DNA of 64,000 bases, taken from Macrostomum hystrix. Taxonomy: Eukaryota > Platyhelminthes > Macrostomidae. This document shows positions 56,696 through 64,000 of the stretch, piece by piece. The stretch is taken from contig CATNEN010000005.1 of NCBI GenBank assembly GCA_950097015.1, forward strand, positions 3,897,501-3,961,500. The letters are read 5' to 3'. Every line of letters starts with the position of its first letter. Position 1 is the stretch's first letter. The notes under the pieces are model-generated. The model was not told the DNA's origin, did not search any database, and saw only the letters and a program-made list of their open reading frames with translations. A program made the position numbers and the translations under genes.

Positions 56696-58164
56696 TACAC
56701 TCAACTAATGTATAAACCTTCTTAATTGACTCTTCATTTCTATAAGCTGCTTAATAAAGTTTCGTAGCACATTTGAAAAAACCATTCGCATGACTACACC
56801 AATTTTTAGCACTAGTTAATTTCTGTTTGATAGCATCGAACACTTTTTGCAACAGATCGTAGACTAAAGTTGATAGGTTACATACTTATAGGTTAAATGC
56901 TTAGGTTAAATGCTTACTAGGATTGATTAGAACTTACCTCTAATGAACACCTGTTATCTTATGCGGTTAAGTCAGATAAGATTTTAGATCGTGAAGCATT
57001 ACTCTCCTGCTTCGCCAAAATTTCAATTTTTCTTCTCGAAAGCAGAAAAAAATAACATTAAACAAGCGAGGGACTTCAAAAGAATTTCAGTTTTTACAGC
57101 ATCTTTTCGAAAATGCACATTTCCAAATTTCGTATTTTCTGTTTCTGGAAGGAAATTTTCAGTCTTGGCTGTTCCGCGAAATGTAACGTTATGGGTTTAA
57201 TCTTTCCGAAAAAATACTTCAAAGCAGCTTCCGCCGACCAATAAAAAACTGGCCACCGCAGCGAGTGTGTGTTCAATTTTGATTTACTCCCCTTAACTTC
57301 ATCTTCAATCTGGTCCGCAGGGATTTGAATAAAAAGGGGAATCCGTAGAGAGAGAGAGAGAGACGTCTCAGGATGCCAATAAAATCCTGCAAGACTTTGT
57401 TCTATGACACTGAGCTCTGAATCTAGAAACTGGACGACAGACAAGTCCCCATTTCCGTACCAGTACGGGCTGACTGGCTGTACCGAAACTACACTGGGCA
57501 GGTTGGAAATTCTAATGTACTGCTTGAAGAAAAATATATCATCTTGAAGAAGATAAATCATTGATTTCTCCAGAGAAAAGTACCTAACAATAATCTCTAA
57601 CCCAGAACAAAGGCGCACAATGTCCCGATTTCGTCTAGGAAACCACAAACTGGTCTGTGAGACTGTAAGACCGAAAATCGTCTATGAAAACAGAACAAGT
57701 CCAAACTGTAGAGTCGATCAAGGTAGAGAACGAAACTCAAATTCTCTTTAGATGCGATTGGTCCGTTTATGTTCCAATTAGAAATAAATTCATAGAGAAA
57801 GTGGCAGGCACTGTTCGAAATTTCGAAAGCCTAACAGCTGATGACAAAATTTAGATAATTTATTCAGCTTTCTAATGAAACAAACATTTTGAAAATCTGT
57901 TGCACGATACGGAAGTAATCAGTGTTATGAAGTTTCAAAAGCGGAGCTAGATAATCTGTTGGAATAAATCGAATGTAGGACCTCAGCCTTTGAGCACAGT
58001 CTCACCCTATTGGTTGCAGACTTGTCTAGCCAATCCGATGTTAGTTGGGCGAATAATTTTCGGGTACAAAATTAGGATTCAAAAACCGCTTTCTGTAGTA
58101 AATTGTGGTGGATTTAGAAGGCTCTGGACTGTGTCGGCGTCAAGCAAGGTACGATGTCTTTCAG
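56696..58164. other. Spacer, one unrecognised ORF
   Basis: AT-rich. A minus-strand 184-codon ORF (57648-57094) has ordinary composition but no motif I recognise, and it includes a Ser-Leu run read from an (AG)n tract at about 57348. I think it is probably fortuitous. Confidence 0.3.
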
Positions 58165-58240
58165 CACGCCGACGAAGGCTTTGACAGAGGCGGCTGCGGT
58201 TGCTGCAGAGGAAAAATTTGGCAGCATCACCGACCTAAAA

Positions 58241-58283
<43 letters not shown>

Positions 58284-58341
58284 ATCAATCGTCTTTCCAT
58301 ATTAGGAACAAAAGTCGAAGGCACACTCTGGCAATGTCTTG
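58165..58341 (+). CDS. Candidate exon D with polyglutamine and RRHTLA motif
   Basis: 177 nt from acceptor TGTCTTTCAG|C to donor TCTTG|GTGAGT, phase 2 at both ends and therefore joinable to candidate exon C. The peptide starts TPTKALTEAAAVAAEEKFGS, has about 15 glutamines from a CAG tract, and ends NQSSFHIRNKSRRHTLAMS. RRHTLA fits a basophilic-kinase/14-3-3 site and resembles the NRSKRHTLAM segment of salt-inducible kinases SIK2/3, but ten residues cannot prove kinship. An upstream acceptor (GATTTAG|AAG at 58118) would lengthen the exon in the same frame. Confidence 0.45.
58238..58284 (+). repeat. (CAG)n trinucleotide repeat in candidate exon D
   Basis: About 15 glutamine codons, CAG with flanking CAA interruptions. 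It is the only CAG tract of this length in the window and is potentially length-polymorphic. Confidence 0.9.
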
Positions 58342-58394
58342 GTGAGTTCGATTCCGGATTCCAAACTTTAAAAACACGCTGACCGCTGAGAGTA

Positions 58395-58480
58395 AATGTA
58401 CAGACAGGTGTACACTGTACACTCTGTACACTCTCACTGTCGCCTTGGAGGTTGACCCTCAATGGTGTAAATTTCACAGT
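58395..58480 (-). mobile_element. SINE-A body fragment
   Basis: Matches the middle of SINE-A in reverse ('gtgtacactctcactgtcgccttggaggttgaccctca…gtgtaaatttcac'). It lies just after the donor of candidate exon D. Head and tail are missing. Confidence 0.6.
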
Positions 58481-58839
58481 TCTAATTTAATAATCGTAGT
58501 TTAGCATGTCGGAGGCTGTAGCTATAAAAGCGAGATAAAGACAGAATGGGAGACAGAGTGACACAAAGAGAAAGTGAAAGAATCTATCCAAAAATACTTT
58601 TCAAATTTGTCAAATTTTATAGAAAAATATAGAAACTTTTCTTTCTTTTCCCCCCTAAATTTAGGCATCGATAAACTAGGCCAGTGGACAAACCTATCGC
58701 TAAAGTGGCACTAGGCTTGAAATGCGCGATACGGTCATTATTTATGAATCTTATAGATTTAGGATTGCAATGATAATTATAAGCACCGCTTGCTTTGGGC
58801 GATGCGGGAAAAGAATGGAAAAATATGCGAAATAAGAGA
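58481..58839. other. Spacer, no gene seen
   Basis: No supported feature. Confidence 0.35.
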
Positions 58840-59420
58840 AAAAGAGATAGAAGGAGAGGGAGAGTTTGAGAGAGAGAAAAGGAGAGGGAGAGAGGGAGAG
58901 AAGGAGAGAAGGAGAGGGAGAGAGGGAGAGAAGGAGAGAAGGAGAGGGAGAGAGGGAGAGAAGGAGAGAAGGAGAGGGAGAGAAGGAGAGAGAGAGAAGG
59001 AGAGAGAGAGAAGGAGAGGGAGAGTATGAGAGAGAGAGAAGGAGAGGGAGAGTATGAGAGAGAGAAGGAGAGGGAGAGAGGGAGAGAGAGAGAAGGAGAG
59101 GGAGAGTATGAGAGAGAGAGAAGGAGAGGGAGAGTATGAGAGAGAGAGAAGGAGAGGGAGAGAAGGAGAGAAGGAGAGAAGGAGAGGGAGAGAGGGAGAG
59201 AAGGAGAGAAGGAGAGGGAGAGAGGGAGAGAAGGAGAGAAGGAGAGGGAGAGAGGGAGAGAAGGAGAGAAGGAGAGGGAGAGAGGGAGAGAAGGAGAGAA
59301 GGAGAGGGAGAGAAGGAGAAGGAGAGAAGGAGAGAAGGAAAGAAGGAGAGAAGGAGAGGGAGAGAAGGAGAGGGAGAGAAGGAGAGGGAGAGAAGGATAG
59401 GGAGAGAATGAGAGGCAGAG
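58840..59420. repeat. Purine-only array (gagagggagagaaggagaga)
   Basis: About 580 bp almost entirely A/G on the plus strand, with a 20-30-bp period. A related array is at 62.08-62.39 kb. Polypurine mirror repeats of this length can adopt triplex (H-DNA) structure. Confidence 0.95.
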
Positions 59421-59982
59421 AAAGACAGCAAAGACAATTCTCGAACATTTCTAACTACAAGAAATTGAGCACACAATAAAATGACAGACTAGAGAAAGCG
59501 AAAGCACAGACACAAAGCAAACAGTCAAATCAAAGGAATTAAAGCGAGTTATCCACTCGCATACTCTATACGTAATAAAGCTGAATCAGCCATACAGTGA
59601 AGGCTATATAGTGAAAACTACGATATATACCAATATTTACAATAGAAGCACAAAGAATAATTAATTGCATTGCTACATTCCAATACAGAAGAATTGCAGT
59701 CCTATACAATACAAGTGACAGAATCTGCAAAGGTGTTAAAATGGGCATCAAGGCTAGGATGAATAAAAGTTTAAGCACTAAATCGTAACATTTTTGACAG
59801 TCAGAAGCTGCAAGAAATGCTTTGCGAAGCAGTTAATTGCTAATTGAGGGGCAATCCAGGAGCTAATAAAAAATTCGCACTGGGCGGAGTATAAATATTT
59901 TTATGATTGGATAGCTGAAGTTAAATTTTTTTGTTACATTATTCAATTTTAATTCGGTAGCTACGAAAAAAAAATGCCACTC
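59421..59982. other. Spacer, no gene seen
   Basis: AT-rich unique sequence with no supported feature. Confidence 0.35.
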
Positions 59983-61555
59983 GATCAGTTTGTGTGGCAT
60001 ATTAACATCCATCGATCCATCAATCCATCAATCTATCAATCCATCGATCCATCAATCTATCAAACCATCGATCCATCAATCCATCGATCCATCAAACCAT
60101 CAATCCGTCAATCTATCAATCCATCAAACCATCGATCCATCGATCCATCGCTCCATCAAACCATCGATCCATCAAACCATCGATCCATCGATCCATCAAA
60201 CCATCGATCCATCAATCTATCAAACCATCGATCCATCAATCCATCGATCCATCAATCCATCGATCCATCAAACCATCAATCCGTCAATCTATCAATCCAT
60301 CAAACCATCGATCCATCGATCCATCGCTCCATCAAACCATCGATCCATCAAACCATCGATCCATCGATCCATCAAACCATCGATCCATCAAACCATCGAT
60401 CCATCAAACCATCAATCCGTCAATCTATCAATCCATCAAACCAGATCAGTTTGTGTGGCATATTAACATCCATCGATCCATCAATCCATCGATCCATCAA
60501 TCCATCGATCCATCAATCTATCAAACCATCGATCCATCAATCCATCGATCCATCAATCCATCGATCCATCAAACCATCAATCCGTCAATCTATCAATCCA
60601 TCAAACCATCGATCCATCGATCCATCGCTCCATCAAACCATCGATCCATCAAACCATCGATCCATCGATCCATCAAACCATCGATCCATCAATCTATCAA
60701 ACCATCGATCCATCAATCCATCGATCCATCAATCCATCGATCCATCAAACCATCAATCCGTCAATCTATCAATCCATCAAACCATCGATCCATCGATCCA
60801 TCGCTCCATCAAACCATCGATCCATCAAACCATCGATCCATCGATCCATCAAACCATCGATCCATCAAACCATCGATCCATCAAACCATCAATCCGTCAA
60901 TCTATCAATCCATCAAACCATCGATCCATCGATCCATCGATCCATCAAACCATCGATCCATCAATCCATCAAACCATCGATCCATCAATCCATCGATCCA
61001 TCAATCCATCGATCCATCAAACCATCGATCCATCAATCCATCAATCCGTCCATCCGTCAATCCATCAATCCGTCAAGCCATCAATCCATCGATCCATCAA
61101 TCCGTCAATCCATCAATCCGTCAATCCATCAATCTACCAATCCATCAATCCATCAATCCAATAATTCATCAATCTATCAATCCATCAATCCATCAAACCA
61201 TCGATCCATCAACCCGTCAATCCATTAATTCATCAATATATCAATCCATCAATCCATCAATCCATCAATCCATCAATATATCAATCCATCAATCCATCAA
61301 TCCATCAATATATCAATCCATCAATCCATCAATCCATCAATCCATCAATCCATCAAACCATCCATCCTTCAATCCATCAATCCATCAATCTATCAATCCA
61401 TCAATCCATCAATCCATTAATTCATCAATCTATCAATCCATCAATCCATCGATCCATCGATCCATCAATCCATCAAACCATCGATCCATCAATCCGTCAA
61501 TCCATTAATTCATCAATCCATCAATCCATTAATTCATTTATATCTCCTTCTAATG
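59983..61555. repeat. ATCC/ATCA tetranucleotide array with 461-bp duplication
   Basis: 1.57 kb built from 4-bp words (atcc, atca, atcg, aacc). The unique flank 'gatcagtttgtgtggcatattaacatcc' at 59983 recurs at 60444, so one 461-bp block including non-repeat flank was duplicated in tandem. Further block repeats follow (for example around 60615 and 60790). Confidence 0.95.
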
Positions 61556-61949
61556 ATCTACTAATATATCAATAAATGGATCCCATCTATCCTTCTTCTT
61601 ACTTACATCAGACAGCTCTAGAAATAAGAAGTGTAGTATGGTATAGGCACAAGAATACTATATAATTAATAAGTAATCGAACTCTAAGAACGTTGGTAAA
61701 CACGACCTCCCTATGTCGTCTCTCCAGTGAATTATCCTACTCAAATCAGACTCACGTTTAATAAGACGCGTGGAAAATAAATGTGGGATAATTGAATTAA
61801 TAATGCCCCGGTCTGTCGAGACAGAATGCAAATCAGTCCAACATTGGGAACATGAAGTGTGAGGGTGGAAAAACAATAATAATATTTATTGTTGTACTGA
61901 TCCTTGAGTTGAGTCCTATATCCTTGAGTCGAACCATTTCTAATTGGCT
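61556..61949. other. Spacer, no gene seen
   Basis: No supported feature in about 390 bp. Confidence 0.35.
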
Positions 61950-62078
61950 TTACGATATCTCCCAAACCGAATGACCGATGTTCGTGAAAGTCCACCATCT
62001 GGATCGAAATTTTCCCCACCATTTACGATGAACCAACTTTCAATGCCGTCCGACGTCGGCATCGTCAAGATATTCAGC
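61950..62078 (+). mobile_element. Interior fragment of the TIR element, left half
   Basis: Matches 33428-33530 at 'cacgat..ctcccaa.ccgaatgaccg' and 'acgatgaac.aa.tttca..gccgtcc'. The homology stops at about 62078 and seems to resume at 62765, suggesting one copy interrupted by about 690 bp of later sequence. Confidence 0.5.
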
Positions 62079-62390
62079 GAGAAGGAGAGAAGGAGAGAGA
62101 GAAGGAGAGAAGGAGAGGGAGAGGAGAGAGAGAAGGAGAGAAGGAGAGAAGGAGAGGGAGAGGAGAGAGAGAAGGAGAGAAGGAGAGAAGGAGAGGGAGA
62201 GGAGAGAGAGAAGGAGAGAAGGAGAGAAGGAGAGGGAGAGGAGAGAGAGAAGGAGAGAAGGAGAGAAGGAGAGAAGGAGAGGGAGAGGAGAGAGAGAAGG
62301 AGAGAAGGAGAGAAGGAGAGAAGGAGAGGGAGAGGAGAGAGAGAGGGAGAGAGGGAGAGAGAGAGCGGGAGAGAGGAGAGAGGACACTGC
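62079..62390. repeat. Purine array (ggagagaaggagagaaggagaggga)
   Basis: About 300 bp, period near 46-50 bp built from GGAGAGAA words ('gggagaggagagagagaaggagagaagga'). Related in words to the array at 58.84 kb. Confidence 0.94.
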
Positions 62391-62453
62391 CCATTGAATT
62401 TCAAAAATCTAATGTTGGAATCGATTCCGATATGTATCGAAAAATTGAAATCA

Positions 62454-62464
62454 GGATTCGAACC
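62454..62464 (-). promoter_or_regulatory. Pol III B box of the hammerhead element
   Basis: GGTTCGAATCC on the minus strand, an exact match to the tRNA B-box consensus GGTTCGANTCC. It lies 5 bases after the last base of hammerhead stem I. Confidence 0.8.
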
Positions 62465-62469
62465 AAGGC

Positions 62470-62514
62470 AACTCCAGACGCGTTTCGCTCTTATTGGAGC
62501 TCATCAGTAGAGTC
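62470..62514 (-). ncRNA. Type I hammerhead ribozyme with minimal stem III
   Basis: Minus strand, in order: stem I 5' strand GACUCUA, core CUGAUGA, stem II GCUC/GAGC with loop CAAUAA, core GAAA, stem III region CGCG, then UC at the cleavage site (after 62477 on this strand), and stem I 3' strand UGGAGUU. Stem I pairs over 7 bp including two G-U wobbles. All invariant core bases are present, including the A-U pair closing stem I and the GUC cleavage triplet. Stem III is reduced to one A-U pair over a palindromic ACGCGU, the form known from retroelement hammerheads thought to act as dimers. Sequence and pairing together make chance unlikely. Confidence 0.9.
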
Positions 62515-62530
62515 TAGCCTAGCGCTCTAG

Positions 62531-62541
62531 CCATTAGGCTA
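62531..62541 (-). promoter_or_regulatory. Pol III A box of the hammerhead element
   Basis: TAGCCTAATGG on the minus strand, fitting TRGCNNARYGG, followed by CTAGAGCG as in a tRNA D arm. The usual anticodon arm is replaced by the ribozyme. Confidence 0.7.
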
Positions 62542-62621
62542 TTGAATTTCAAAAATCTAATGCTGGAATCGATTCTGATATGTATCGAAAAAATTGAAAT
62601 TAGTTTTTTAATTTTTTTCAA

Positions 62622-62680
62622 GAGTATATATATATATATAGTATATAGTATATAGTATATAGTATATATAGTATATATAT
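62622..62680. repeat. (TA)n-rich tract with tatag words
   Basis: About 60 bp of 'tatatatagtatatagta' sequence, next to the 85-bp dispersed repeat. Confidence 0.9.
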
Positions 62681-62764
62681 ATACCAGCCCATTAGATACA
62701 TATAGCTAACAACATAAAAAATATGTACACAAACTTCGACAAGCTTTGCTTCTTGATAATATTT
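62680..62764 (+). repeat. 85-bp dispersed repeat, copy 1
   Basis: Identical to 63701-63785 except A/G at 62716. It contains CTTCGACAA, the inverted partner of TTGTCGAAG that follows at 62763-62771. It reads MYTNFDKLCFLIIF in one plus frame in both copies. Confidence 0.9.
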
Positions 62765-63025
62765 GTCGAAGACCCTGGTGACAAGGACAGCTTGGCGAAT
62801 CCATATAGGTTCGATAATATCAATATAACGACACAATATGGTTTTTGCCACCAGACGTTGAATATCCCGAGGATGCCGATGTTTTGTGATTCTGCAAGTT
62901 GCTTCATCGGGTGTATTGAGCGGAAAAGTTTAGCCACTGTTCTGGATTTTAATGGCGATTAGTTGCATATTTTAGGAGATGCAGAAACACAGAAAAGTGT
63001 GTGTATTTCAAATATCCCGTGGTCT
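62765..63025 (+). mobile_element. Right half of TIR element (MITE-like)
   Basis: It begins with GTCGAAGACCCTGGTGACAA, shared with 33534-33560, and ends AAATATCCCGTGGTCT (63000-63025 is the terminal repeat). That end is inverted relative to the left end at 33402. The plus-strand ORF (62723-62962) shows no recognised domain, so I call the family non-autonomous, though a degraded coding element is possible. Confidence 0.6.
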
Positions 63026-63700
63026 TACACTGCAAATGTAACTTTTTTGAAAAAAGCACATTAAACTAAAATTGTATTCTTCTAGTTCGCAGACCAGGTG
63101 GAGGATCTACGTATTCCTTTCAGCTACGTATCCCCAAATCTATGCAATTATCCCATACCTTACCAAAATACCCAAATCTTCGAAGCTGTCTCGTATTTTC
63201 CCCTATTTCAAAGTTCATATTTAGACTCCGCGTCTTAATACCGATTGCTTCTAGCAGACAGGGAGTAATTTCGAATATAGCAAATGTCTTTCTTCGATTC
63301 TTGACTAAAAGACAGTGCACTGTGTCAATTGAAATTTCGTCTGACATTCAAATCATTCAAAATAATTTTTGACCGCAAAGAAACTGGACAATAAAATTAA
63401 CGAACTGACTCCGACAGTTTAAGTGATTAACTTTTTTCTGAAGTACTTTTTTCCAACATTTCTACTATGAGTAGTGTAGTTTGCATCTTTTCTTGAAAAT
63501 GTTTATTCGCCCCCGCTTATTTTAAGCAGTTCTTATCGCTCAAAAACCAGATTTTTTCATGTCAGATTTATACACCGCTTTTTAACGTACAGTTTTTCTG
63601 GGTTAAAAAGAATACACACGTGACATTGAGATTAGAAAGATCTGTAAATGACAGAAGATTGGAAGTGATAATTATTTTTCAGCATTAGAATTCAGTCCTG
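63026..63700. other. Spacer, no gene seen
   Basis: AT-rich. Short ORFs on both strands at about 63120-63370 have no recognised features. Confidence 0.35.
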
Positions 63701-63785
63701 TATACCAGCCCATTAGATACATATAGCTAACAACATGAAAAATATGTACACAAACTTCGACAAGCTTTGCTTCTTGATAATATTT
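63701..63785 (+). repeat. 85-bp dispersed repeat, copy 2
   Basis: 84 of 85 bases match 62680-62764. Homology stops exactly before CAG|AAGGTG, a splice-acceptor-like site. Confidence 0.9.
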
Positions 63786-64000
63786 CAGAAGGTGAAATGT
63801 ACCAACAACAAGCCTTATACTGTTAGGGCTAGCAATTTTTCTCACAGCACAAAAACACGTCTTATTTTTTCTAAGCATTACTGGCTACTCATTCACTGAA
63901 GCGGTGGTGCATCTGATGTTGCGAAATCTGTGCGAAATTTTCGGCACTTTTAAATGTGTGAAACATGCAAGCACTGCGATACAAGAGCCTATTGTGCTGG
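63744..64000 (+). CDS. Partial ORF running off the window, possible exon
   Basis: Open from ATG at 63744 through the last base (85 codons). The first 14 codons come from the 85-bp repeat, so the real coding part may be an exon beginning at acceptor TAATATTTCAG|AAG (63789), in the same frame: KVKCTNNKPYTVRASNFSHS and onward to …FGTFKCVKHASTAIQ. It has ordinary amino-acid composition and no known motif. It may be a chance ORF. Confidence 0.25.

Larger units (their letters stand above)
62393..62601 (-). mobile_element. Hammerhead-bearing tRNA-like element (SINE/retrozyme), 1.4 tandem units
   Basis: A 148-bp unit (62393-62540) followed by about 61 bp of a second unit (62541-62601) that repeats the unit's first 60 bp with three substitutions and one extra A. 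Read on the minus strand, the unit has an A-box-like TAGCCTAATGG (62541-62531), GCTAGAGCG, a complete hammerhead core (62514-62470), then a B box GGTTCGAATCC (62464-62454). Tandem hammerhead units are the hallmark of retrozymes, and pol III boxes with a hammerhead are known from schistosome Sm-alpha SINE-like repeats. Transcripts through two units would self-cleave to 148-nt RNAs, though only one ribozyme is present here. Confidence 0.85.

Noticed and set aside
57094-57648. 184-codon minus-strand ORF as a gene
   Set aside because: No motif, AT-rich composition like the flanks, part encoded by an (AG)n tract, no splice or start evidence.

Overview
The window is nuclear DNA from an animal. The protein-coding genes have spliceosomal introns with GT...AG boundaries and use the standard genetic code. 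Two complete genes encode ciliary proteins, and the mobile elements are metazoan types: a BEL/Pao retrotransposon, a mariner, tRNA-derived SINEs and a hammerhead-bearing SINE/retrozyme. Roughly 20 of 64 kb is minisatellite or microsatellite. I would guess a ciliated invertebrate, possibly a flatworm or another lophotrochozoan, but the sequence alone does not fix the species.

Left part (1-13.3 kb): DAW1 (outer-dynein-arm assembly factor, 5 exons, 416 aa) and B9D2 (ciliary transition-zone protein, 2 exons, 175 aa) lie in tandem on the minus strand. I rebuilt both exon by exon, and their lengths match the human proteins or differ by one residue. A 7.0-kb BEL/Pao retrotransposon with a single intact 1825-codon polyprotein sits between them. 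Their introns hold tRNA-derived SINEs of two families, called SINE-A and SINE-B here.

Middle part (13.3-43 kb): AT-rich spacer, then a chain of tandem arrays with unit lengths from 5 to 34 bp. The largest is a 4.1-kb array of a 24-bp unit; a 15-bp array has an exact 280-bp higher-order period. A mariner with 202-bp inverted repeats lies at 17.4-19.2 kb. Between arrays are small GC-richer islands that look like exons of one or two plus-strand genes I cannot name (20.79, 35.40, 37.09, 38.26 and 58.17 kb). Their splice phases are mutually compatible, but the models are tentative.

Right part (43-64 kb): an 8.9-kb LTR retrotransposon with apparently identical 696-bp LTRs and a tRNA-Glu-type primer site carries gag and an aspartic protease but no reverse transcriptase or integrase. 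It is inserted inside a 30-bp minisatellite. More arrays follow, including a 1.4-kb array whose 20-bp unit resembles a 3' splice site.

The most interesting object is at 62.39-62.60 kb on the minus strand. It is a 148-bp repeat unit in which a complete type I hammerhead ribozyme core lies between a tRNA-like A box and B box, where the anticodon arm would be. The unit is followed by about 60 bp of a second unit. It lies within what looks like an interrupted copy of a short terminal-inverted-repeat element, whose other end is seen at 33.4 kb.
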